A stretch of 40,166 bases of DNA, taken from NCBI GenBank assembly GCA_021286705.1, contig JAJTBW010000010.1, positions 1-40,166 on the forward strand, written 5' to 3'. Positions within the stretch are counted from its first letter, which is position 1. Every line of letters begins with the position of its first letter. The notes under the pieces are model-generated. The model made no database searches. It worked only from the letters and a program-made list of their open reading frames with translations, and was not told the origin of the DNA. Position numbers and translations under genes: made by a program. This DNA comes from Sphingobacteriia bacterium. Its GTDB lineage: Bacteria > Bacteroidota > Bacteroidia > Bacteroidales > TTA-H9. Positions 17,913 to 25,801 of the stretch are shown here, piece by piece.

Positions 17913-19547
17913 ATGAAAAAAATACTATACTTCTTTTTAGGCAGCTTGATACTATTTTTAAGTTCTTGTGCCAAAGATTTTCTTGAGACTGAACCATTGA
18001 CTTCTAAAACTGATGGTAACTACTACAAGACCCCGCAAGAGGCACAAGATGCTCTTACTGGTTGTTATGATGCATTGCAATTGATCTATTCTGATGGAGT
18101 AGCTTTCCCGCTGGCTTCAGAGGTTATGGGCGACGAATGTTTTGGTGGAACCGGATATGGGGACAGTGATGACTATGCAATGCTTGATGAATTTGATGTA
18201 AGTGTTAATTCAGGTAGTCAGAATATTTATGAGAAAAACTGGGCTAACTACTATAAGGGTATTTTTAGGGTTAACTCTTTATTAACTCATCTGGATGGTG
18301 TAGAATGGGGTAGTCAGACTGCTTTAAGAGGTACCATTGAATCTGAAGCTAGATTTTTGAGAGCCTATTTCTATTTCGATATGGTAAGATTATGGGAAAG
18401 AGTGCCTCTACTAACAGCTCCTACCTCTGATAATGTGCCTCAAGCAAGTGCAGATGAGACTTACGCTTTAATAGCCAGTGACCTGTTGTTTGCCATTAAG
18501 AATGGTAGAACTGAGACCTACAGTCAGATTGCGACTACTGAATATGGTCATGCTAATAAATGGGCTGCTGAATCATTACTTGCACGTGTATTTCTGTTTT
18601 ATACCGGATATTATGGGAAAAGTGATCTTGTAGGTTTAGTCAGTAAGGATGAAGCTTTAGCTTATTTGGAAGATGTTATCGCCAATAGCGGTCACGATCT
18701 GGTCTCAAATTATGCGGATTTATGGCCCGCAGCTTCTACTTATGAAGCAGCTCAGAACGGATTACCTATTACCACTACTACTTATGCCGGCGAAACCAAT
18801 AAAGAGGTTGTATTTAGTATAAAATATACCTACACTTCTGATTACAATGGAAATACAGACGGAAACCATTGGTTGGTTATGAATGGCCTTCGCAAAATGG
18901 CATGGAAAAATAGTGGCTATGGTTCAGGTTGGGGAGCTTGCACTGTTATTCCTTCCTTTTATAAGACATGGAGTTCAACAGATAAAAGAAAAGCTTCCTC
19001 CATAATGGCAATTAAGGAGGAGGGAGTCAACTTTACTCAGATCAAAGACATGAAAGAGTATACTGGCTACTTCACAAAGAAATATATTCCCTTATGCGAT
19101 GAAAATGGCAATAGTACCGCAGAAATGCTAGGTGGCGTAAGCTTTATGATCAGTCAATATCAGGATTTCTTTGTGCTGCGATATGCAGATGTTTTATTGA
19201 TGGCAGCAGAGCTAGGTAGTCCCAATGCACTTGGTTATGTAAATCAGGTCAGAACACGTGCAGGACTAGAAGCAGCCCCTTCAGTTGACAAAGATGTGAT
19301 CTATCAAGAACGTAAATATGAGTTTGCATTTGAAGGAATTCGCTACTGGGATCTTCTTCGTTATGATAATTCATTACAGTATGCTTCTGATAAACTGAGC
19401 CTCAGTGAAAAAGTATTGACCGGAGGTATCGAAGATCAGAAGGTTATTCAAGGAACTATATTTAAAACCACCCGTGGCTTATCACAGATACCAGGTAATC
19501 AAATTACACTCTCAGGAGGCGTCTTAACTCAAAATCCCGGATGGTAA
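17913..19547 (+). CDS. SusD-like surface glycan-binding lipoprotein
   Basis: Outer-membrane lipoprotein that caps the SusC barrel and binds the oligosaccharide at the cell surface. The 544 aa protein has lipobox LFLSSC (Cys19), then the SusD N-terminal pattern DFLETEPLTSKTDGNYYKT and a TPR-rich core (RFLRAYFYFDMVRLWERVPL). The C-terminal RagB/SusD signature is RYADVLLMAAELG, YVNQVRTRAGL and YEFAFEGIRYWDLLRYD. Many Trp and Tyr residues are available for sugar stacking. The gene is tightly coupled to susC and 54 bases from the next lipoprotein gene. Confidence 0.95.
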   Translation: MKKILYFFLGSLILFLSSCAKDFLETEPLTSKTDGNYYKTPQEAQDALTGCYDALQLIYSDGVAFPLASEVMGDECFGGTGYGDSDDYAMLDEFDVSVNSGSQNIYEKNWANYYKGIFRVNSLLTHLDGVEWGSQTALRGTIESEARFLRAYFYFDMVRLWERVPLLTAPTSDNVPQASADETYALIASDLLFAIKNGRTETYSQIATTEYGHANKWAAESLLARVFLFYTGYYGKSDLVGLVSKDEALAYLEDVIANSGHDLVSNYADLWPAASTYEAAQNGLPITTTTYAGETNKEVVFSIKYTYTSDYNGNTDGNHWLVMNGLRKMAWKNSGYGSGWGACTVIPSFYKTWSSTDKRKASSIMAIKEEGVNFTQIKDMKEYTGYFTKKYIPLCDENGNSTAEMLGGVSFMISQYQDFFVLRYADVLLMAAELGSPNALGYVNQVRTRAGLEAAPSVDKDVIYQERKYEFAFEGIRYWDLLRYDNSLQYASDKLSLSEKVLTGGIEDQKVIQGTIFKTTRGLSQIPGNQITLSGGVLTQNPGW

Positions 19548-19601
19548 ACAATCCTAATTATTTTTTACAACCATTAATTAATTAACAACAATCATTGAGG
19601 C

Positions 19602-21029
19602 ATGAAAAACCAACGTTTGTTATCATTTCTCGGCGTATTATTACTTGCGCTATTCGTGGTTTCATCCTGTAAAAAGGACAAAGATGAAGAAACAACTCCA
19701 ACAACAGTTAAACCTGTTTTAGGAACTAACTTCAATTACACAGTCAGTATTAACAAAGTTTTATTTACTACCACACTATCTGGTAACGTATGGTGGACAT
19801 GTAACGGAACCGATTATACTGCTGTTGATAAAAAGGCTGAAGTAGCATTTGCTGAAGCCGGTACCTATTCATTTACTTGTAGCTATCTTTCAAATGGCTC
19901 TACACTGACCTCTGCTGCATTTGATGTGGTAATTACTGAAGGCGATACTACTGTTTACAATACTGATTGGTGGAAAGGCCTGACAAGTGGCTATGGTAAA
20001 CAGAAGGCTTGGGTTCTTGACGTTGAAGGAAAAGTTTTCCCCGGTCCTTTATCATTTCTAGGTACTTCTTGGAACTTCGTTACTGAACAGAACGAAGGTG
20101 ATGATGCATGGCTTTGGGATGCTGGTGTCGATTTCTTATTCCCTTCTGATTCTGCATCTGTTCGTTTGGATTGGCCAGGTACTGAAGGTTATGGCGTAAT
20201 GTACTTTAACTTAATTGATGGCAAACATTACATTGCTGATAAGAAAAAGGAAGCTCCTGAAGAAGGAACCTATGACCTAAACTGGGATACTAGAACTCTT
20301 ACTATCAACGGTGGAACTATTCTTAGAAGTTATAAACCATTTGCGGTTGTTGAAGGACAAACTGGTACAGTAAACGGTATCGCAGGTATTTCCGACTGGG
20401 CAAATTACAAAGTTTATAAAGTATCTGATTCTGTACTTCGTTTAGCTGTTCTTCGTGACCAGGACGTTCAGGGAGAAGCTGTTTGTTATCTTATTTACAA
20501 CTTTGTTGAAAAAGATATTTACAACAGCATCACTATTAATCCTATTGTTTATGTTGAACCGAAAAAACAGATTACCGCTACAGATCTGGTTGGTACATGG
20601 AAATATGCTACTGTTGCTCAAGATTGGATTGGCTGGCCAGAACAAGGCTCAGAAGGTGGAAAGCGCTTAAACAGCTGGACAACACGTGAAGATATGGCTA
20701 CAACTCTTGCTGGTTGGGGAGCCACTGATCCGCTGACTGTATTTAATACTGCTGCTGATTTTGAATACACTTTCAATGCCGATGGTACCTGTGTACTTAA
20801 TGGTATTGCTAATACATGGAGTGTAGCTGATGGAGTTATTACTTTTGGAACTGATCTAACTTCCGAGTTCTCATTGGTTTGGATCGGTCTGACAGGAAAG
20901 AATGTTAGTGTTCTTGATGTACGTTATGACGCTAATGGCAATGCTTACATTGCTGACGGTATGTGGATGGGACAGAAGAATGGTGATAAATATGAGTCAG
21001 TTTCTGTTCAATTAGTTAAAGTTAGATAG
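19602..21029 (+). CDS. Putative surface glycan-binding lipoprotein with PKD-like domain
   Basis: A 475 aa lipoprotein (lipobox VVSSC, Cys23, followed by KKDKDEE). It holds the place used for the second surface glycan-binding protein (SusE/F or SGBP-B) in PULs. Residues 35-110 look like a PKD-type immunoglobulin domain (GNVWWTCNGTDY, then AEAGTYSFTCSY). The rest is beta-rich with many Trp residues, in segments such as NTDWWKGLTSGYGKQKAW, SFLGTSWNF and WIGWPEQGSEGG. The GTWKYATVAQDW and NADGTCVLNG pieces suggest a lipocalin-like beta fold at the C-terminus. No catalytic motif is seen. It may bind xyloglucan at the surface and hand it to GH5 and SusCD. Function is inferred from position; the sequence is not a recognisable match to the B. 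ovatus SGBP-B that I can confirm. Confidence 0.8.
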   Translation: MKNQRLLSFLGVLLLALFVVSSCKKDKDEETTPTTVKPVLGTNFNYTVSINKVLFTTTLSGNVWWTCNGTDYTAVDKKAEVAFAEAGTYSFTCSYLSNGSTLTSAAFDVVITEGDTTVYNTDWWKGLTSGYGKQKAWVLDVEGKVFPGPLSFLGTSWNFVTEQNEGDDAWLWDAGVDFLFPSDSASVRLDWPGTEGYGVMYFNLIDGKHYIADKKKEAPEEGTYDLNWDTRTLTINGGTILRSYKPFAVVEGQTGTVNGIAGISDWANYKVYKVSDSVLRLAVLRDQDVQGEAVCYLIYNFVEKDIYNSITINPIVYVEPKKQITATDLVGTWKYATVAQDWIGWPEQGSEGGKRLNSWTTREDMATTLAGWGATDPLTVFNTAADFEYTFNADGTCVLNGIANTWSVADGVITFGTDLTSEFSLVWIGLTGKNVSVLDVRYDANGNAYIADGMWMGQKNGDKYESVSVQLVKVR

Positions 21030-21050
21030 TTAATGGTTTAACCATTTCTT

Positions 21051-21088
21051 GAATTAGGGTGGTGGAATACCACCACTCTAATTCTTTT
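21051..21088 (+). terminator. Strong hairpin between surface-binding gene and GH2
   Basis: GAATTAGGGTGGTGG (21051-21065) pairs with CCACCACTCTAATTC (21070-21084) over 15 bases with one G-T, loop AATA, followed by four T. It lies 21 bases after the stop. No consensus promoter is visible in the 128 bases before GH2. A partial terminator that lets some transcription through is the simplest reading. Confidence 0.75.
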
Positions 21089-21216
21089 CAATTTATAGCT
21101 TCTCTTGTCTTATATGACTCTTATTTTTCTGATTATACACCACACAACTATCAGAGAAATTATAAAAGTCGAATCATTTAAATGAATTATTTAGCACCAA
21201 TTTCAAAACCAACGTT

Positions 21217-23652
21217 ATGAAAATAAATCAAAATGCTTTTATGCTCGGATTAATATCAATCATATTATCCGGCTTTTTATTAATATCATGTCATAGAGAG
21301 GAAAAAGTGACAAGAGAACGATTGAGTTTTAATGAAGATTGGCTATTTATACTAGGCGATTCTGCGGTTTATATGAACAATCCTTTAAATGATACTGATT
21401 GGAGAAGACTTAATGTTCCGCATGATTGGAGTATAGAGGGTGAGTTTAGTAAAGATAATCCCAGTCGTATTGAAGGTGGAGCACTTCCCGGCGGAATTGG
21501 GTGGTATAGAAAGAACTTTATTGTTCCAACTGAGGATTCAGGTAAAAGAGTATATATAACTTTCGATGGTGTATATCATAATAGTGAAGTCTATCTCAAT
21601 GGTAATCTGCTTGGCAAGAGGCCTAATGGTTACATTGGATTTCAATATGATATGACCCCTTACCTAAAGTTTGGTAATCAAAATAATGTATTGGCTGTTA
21701 GGGTTGATAATTCTGATCAACCTAATTCCAGATGGTATAGCGGTTCAGGCATATATCGTAATGTCTGGATTGAGAAAACTAATCCTATTCATATCAATTT
21801 CTGGGGGACGCAGGTTGTTTCGAATTCGGTAACTACTTCTGTTGCTAATCTTACGCTTTCTATTGCTATCAATAATACCACCTCAAAGACTCAACAACTA
21901 AAGGTTGAAACGATAATTCTTGATGAGAATAATCAAGAGGTAGAGAAAATTAATGATACAATAACTGTATATCATAATGATACATCATTTCTAAGTCAAA
22001 CAATTGAAGTTAAGAATCCAAAGCTTTGGAGTACTAAGTCACCCTATCTCTACAAAGCTGTAAGTAATGTTTATGCAAAAGATCTGAAGATTGATTCTTA
22101 CGAGACCCCTTTTGGAATAAAGTATTTTGAGTTTGATGCCAAAAAAGGCTTCTCACTCAATGGCGAATCAATGAAGATAAAGGGTGTCTGTAACCATCAT
22201 GATTTAGGTGCTCTTGGTGCTGCAATAAATACACGTGCTATAGAAAGACAGCTTGAGATTCTAAAAGAGATGGGATGTAATGCCATTCGCACTTCGCATA
22301 ATCCTCCTGCACCTGAGCTGTTGGATCTGTGCGATAAAATGGGCTTTTTAGTGATGGATGAGACCTTCGACATGTGGGCTAAAAAGAAGGTAGAGTTTGA
22401 CTATTCAACACAGTGGGCTGAGTGGCACGTCAGAGATATTACAGACCATCTGCTTAGAGATAGAAACCATCCAAGTGTTATCATCTGGAGTATTGGTAAT
22501 GAAATTCCTGAACAATTTGACTCTACTGGAATATCTATAGCCCAAGAGCTATCCTCCATAATAAAGAAAATGATGCCTGGCGTTATGGTAACATCAGGTT
22601 TAAATTTCCCTGTCCCAGAGAATCTGCTCTATAAATCGGGTGCTTTAGATCTGGTTGGTTTTAACTACCACCATACCAGCTTCGACTCTTTTCCAATTAA
22701 CTTCCCAAATCAGAAGTTTATTGGCACTGAAACCACCTCATCATTAAATTCAAGAGGAGTTTACAACATGCCTTCTAACGAAATTAGGGTGTGGCCAAAG
22801 CGTTGGGACATTCCTTTCTATGAAGGTAATCCGGATAACTCATGTTCCTCATATGATAATTGCCATGCACCCTGGGGTTCTACTCATGCTGATGCTTGGA
22901 TACCTATCAGAGATAATGACTTTCTTTCCGGGATGTTTATTTGGACTGGGTTTGACTATCTCGGTGAGCCAACTCCATACCAATGGCCCTCAAGAAGTTC
23001 CTACTTCGGAATTGTTGATCTGGCAGGGTTCCCAAAGGATGCTTATTACATGTATCAAGGTGAATGGACAGACAAACCAGTATTGCATCTCTTCCCTCAC
23101 TGGAATTGGAATAAAGGCGACAATGTAGATGTATGGGTATATACAAACTGTCTGGAAGTGGAGCTCTTCTTAAACGGAAAATCACTGGGTAAAAAGTCTA
23201 AAGAGAAGAAGAGTGTTCACCTTGAATGGACTGTGCCTTTTGAAGAGGGAACTCTTCTGGCAGTTGGAAAACAGGCCGATGGCTCAACCATGATGTCGGA
23301 TGTTAAAACAGCTGGAAAACCATCAAAAGTTACTCTAGAGGCTGACAGGTCAACTATCTCAGCAGATGGAAATGATCTCGCATTCATAACTGTTTCTGTA
23401 AAAGATGCTACCAATAACCTAGTCCCATTCGCAAATAATAAAATTGAATTTAAAGTAGGCGAGGGTTTGGAGATAGTAGGAGTGGATAATGGCTCCCAGA
23501 CCAGTCATGAATCTTTCAAAGCACACTTCAGAGATGCATTTAATGGTAAATGCCTGTTGATTGTCAAAGCTTCAAAGACTCCGGGTATCGTATCGGTATC
23601 TGCATCATCTCAAGGATTGACTTGTGAACCAATCAGTATCGAATTAAAGTAA
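21217..23652 (+). CDS. GH2 family beta-galactosidase, lipoprotein
   Basis: An 811 aa GH2 enzyme, probably removing beta-1,2-galactose from xyloglucan side chains. Lipobox LLISC (Cys25) suggests outer-membrane anchoring. Domain order: sugar-binding jelly-roll (GGIGWYRKNF, GVYHNSEVYLNG), an immunoglobulin-like domain, then the TIM barrel with GVCNHHDLGALGAA, AIRTSHNPPAPELLDLCD and WSIGNEIPE (acid/base Glu429). FIGTETTSS carries the nucleophile Glu505. The C-terminal beta-domains (GLTFEC-like ending, KVTLEADRSTISADGND) match the DUF4982/GH2 C-terminal type found in Bacteroidota beta-galactosidases. First enzyme gene after the 21051 hairpin. GH2 also includes beta-glucuronidases and mannosidases; galactosidase is favoured by the locus. 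Confidence 0.9.
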   Translation: MKINQNAFMLGLISIILSGFLLISCHREEKVTRERLSFNEDWLFILGDSAVYMNNPLNDTDWRRLNVPHDWSIEGEFSKDNPSRIEGGALPGGIGWYRKNFIVPTEDSGKRVYITFDGVYHNSEVYLNGNLLGKRPNGYIGFQYDMTPYLKFGNQNNVLAVRVDNSDQPNSRWYSGSGIYRNVWIEKTNPIHINFWGTQVVSNSVTTSVANLTLSIAINNTTSKTQQLKVETIILDENNQEVEKINDTITVYHNDTSFLSQTIEVKNPKLWSTKSPYLYKAVSNVYAKDLKIDSYETPFGIKYFEFDAKKGFSLNGESMKIKGVCNHHDLGALGAAINTRAIERQLEILKEMGCNAIRTSHNPPAPELLDLCDKMGFLVMDETFDMWAKKKVEFDYSTQWAEWHVRDITDHLLRDRNHPSVIIWSIGNEIPEQFDSTGISIAQELSSIIKKMMPGVMVTSGLNFPVPENLLYKSGALDLVGFNYHHTSFDSFPINFPNQKFIGTETTSSLNSRGVYNMPSNEIRVWPKRWDIPFYEGNPDNSCSSYDNCHAPWGSTHADAWIPIRDNDFLSGMFIWTGFDYLGEPTPYQWPSRSSYFGIVDLAGFPKDAYYMYQGEWTDKPVLHLFPHWNWNKGDNVDVWVYTNCLEVELFLNGKSLGKKSKEKKSVHLEWTVPFEEGTLLAVGKQADGSTMMSDVKTAGKPSKVTLEADRSTISADGNDLAFITVSVKDATNNLVPFANNKIEFKVGEGLEIVGVDNGSQTSHESFKAHFRDAFNGKCLLIVKASKTPGIVSVSASSQGLTCEPISIELK

Positions 23653-23768
23653 ATAATGAGCAAATAAAGCATTGAATTGGTGTGGGATTGATTTAAAAGA
23701 CTTGTATATATCACTATTAAAGATCAAATGGGGAAAGAACAGTGGTACAACTGTATAATACTATAAAA

Positions 23769-25763
23769 ATGTTAAAGACAATCACCTATTTTTTTGTAAT
23801 TATCCTATTCTTAAGTGCCTGTGGTTATAAGGCTAAACAATTGGAAAAATGGCCAATAAGTTCTCCTAATGGAGAGATTCAAGCAAGCTTTTGGATTGAA
23901 AATGGCAAACCATACTATGAGGTCTCATTCAATAATAAACCTATTCTGGTAAAATCTGCATTAGGTTTTGTATTGTCAGATAATGATACGTTATCAAATA
24001 ATTTGATTCTTGTAAATCATTCTGATAGTGCTATTGATGAGACTTGGGAACAACCATGGGGACAACAGAAGTTTGTCAGAAACTATTGCAATGAAGCCAC
24101 TTTTAATCTAACTGAAGCTTCAGGCTCTAAAAGGTCTTTTGCCATAACATTCAGGGTATTTAATGATGGCGTTGGTTTTAGATATAGCTTCCCAAATCAG
24201 ACTAATCTGACAACCTTCACTATCATGGATGAGCTAACCTCATTTAACTTTCATGATGTTGCACAAGCATGGTGGATTCCGGCTTATAAGGATAACAGAT
24301 ACGAATATCTCTTTAAGAAATCTCCAATTAATGAGCTGGATACTGTTCATACTCCGCTAACATTAGAACTGCCAAATGGAGTGTTTGCTTCAATTCATGA
24401 GGCAGCTTTGGTTAATTATGCCTCTATGACTTTAGCCTCTGATAAAAAAAGCGGGCTGAAATGCGATCTTACTCCTTGGAGCAATGGGACTAAGGTTAAT
24501 GTTACCTCTCCGTTTAATACTCCCTGGCGTACAATAATTCTTGGTCATAATGCAGGTGAATTGATCACATCAACTTTGATGCTGAACCTAAATGAACCTT
24601 GCAAACTAGAAGATCTATCCTATATAAAACCACACAAATATCTTGGTATCTGGTGGGGTATGCACATTGGAAAATACAGTTTCTGGGAAGGTCCTATTCA
24701 TGGTGCAACAACGGCCAGATCAAAAGAGTATATAGATTACTGCAATAAACTTGGCATTGATCATCTTCTTATTGAAGGCTGGAATAAAGGCTGGACACCT
24801 CAATGGTATGAGAACAAGATGCATGTGTTTAGTTTTACTGAATCGACCTCTGATTTTAATTTCAAAGAGGTGGCTAACTATGCGAAGGCAAAAGGGGTTA
24901 GTTTGATTGGGTATCATGAGACCGGCTCTAACATAGAAAACTATTTGCCTCAAATTGATGCAGGAATGAAAATGTATCAGGATGGGGGGCTTCATGCTAT
25001 TAAGATTGGTCAAGTTGGCTCAAGGTTAAACATGAAAGAGTGGCATCACGGTCAGTTTGGGGTAAACTATTACCAGTATGTCCTTGAAAAAGCTGCTCAA
25101 TATAAACTAGCTGTCAATTTCCATGAACCAATTAAACCCACTGGGTTGTGTCGCACTTATCCTAACCTGTTAGCTGGTGAGGGTGGAAGAGGAATGGAAT
25201 ACGATGCATGGAGTGAAGGAAATCCTCCGGAACATACTGTAATTATTCCGTTTACTAGACTGTTGGCTGGTTCAATGGACTTTACTCCCGGTATCTTTGC
25301 AATTAAGGGGACAAGAGTTCATACAACACTGGCAAAACAGCTAGCTCTATACCTGACAATTTATTCACCAATTCAGATGTTAGCCGATCTGCCTGAAAAT
25401 TATGTAGGAAATCCTGCTTTTAAGTTTCTACAGGATGTACCGGTTAACTGGGATACAACGGTTGTCTTAAATGCTCAGATAGGTGATTTTTTAACTATCG
25501 TAAGAAAAGATATTAATTCAAATGATTGGTACCTAGGGTCTATTACCAATCAGGAGCAGAGAGAGTTTGACCTGCCATTGACATTCCTATCTAATGGAAA
25601 AAGCTATTCGGCAGAAATTTATGCTGATGGCAAAGATGCCTGCTTTGATTCAAATCCTGAAAGTGTACAGATTAGTAAAATGGAAGTCACCAATAAGACA
25701 ATATTAAAAATTAAATTGGCTAAGGGTGGTGGTCAGGCAATTCGGTTTATTGCTGAAAATTGA
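23769..25763 (+). CDS. GH97 glycoside hydrolase, inverting (SusB-like) active site
   Basis: A 664 aa lipoprotein (lipobox FLSAC, Cys18) starting at the ATG at 23769; the GTG at 23742 adds only nine residues ahead of the signal peptide. GH97 hallmarks: N-terminal beta-sandwich with FRVFNDGVGFRYSF, then a barrel with LLIEGWNKGW, GYHETGS, NFHEPIKPTGLCRTYPN and GGRGMEYDAW. Key residues are Glu384 (HETG), Glu453 (HEP), Glu471 and Glu477. Their spacings (69, 18 and 24 residues) equal those I recall for Glu439, 508, 526 and 532 of the inverting alpha-glucosidase SusB. Where retaining GH97 alpha-galactosidases carry the nucleophile Asp (KVDF), this protein has KIGQ with Gly414. An inverting alpha-glycosidase is therefore predicted. 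Its natural substrate in this locus is unclear. Confidence 0.88.
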   Translation: MLKTITYFFVIILFLSACGYKAKQLEKWPISSPNGEIQASFWIENGKPYYEVSFNNKPILVKSALGFVLSDNDTLSNNLILVNHSDSAIDETWEQPWGQQKFVRNYCNEATFNLTEASGSKRSFAITFRVFNDGVGFRYSFPNQTNLTTFTIMDELTSFNFHDVAQAWWIPAYKDNRYEYLFKKSPINELDTVHTPLTLELPNGVFASIHEAALVNYASMTLASDKKSGLKCDLTPWSNGTKVNVTSPFNTPWRTIILGHNAGELITSTLMLNLNEPCKLEDLSYIKPHKYLGIWWGMHIGKYSFWEGPIHGATTARSKEYIDYCNKLGIDHLLIEGWNKGWTPQWYENKMHVFSFTESTSDFNFKEVANYAKAKGVSLIGYHETGSNIENYLPQIDAGMKMYQDGGLHAIKIGQVGSRLNMKEWHHGQFGVNYYQYVLEKAAQYKLAVNFHEPIKPTGLCRTYPNLLAGEGGRGMEYDAWSEGNPPEHTVIIPFTRLLAGSMDFTPGIFAIKGTRVHTTLAKQLALYLTIYSPIQMLADLPENYVGNPAFKFLQDVPVNWDTTVVLNAQIGDFLTIVRKDINSNDWYLGSITNQEQREFDLPLTFLSNGKSYSAEIYADGKDACFDSNPESVQISKMEVTNKTILKIKLAKGGGQAIRFIAEN

Positions 25764-25801
25764 GATTAGAATATATTATTATTTAAGTGAGAATAACATA
25801 G

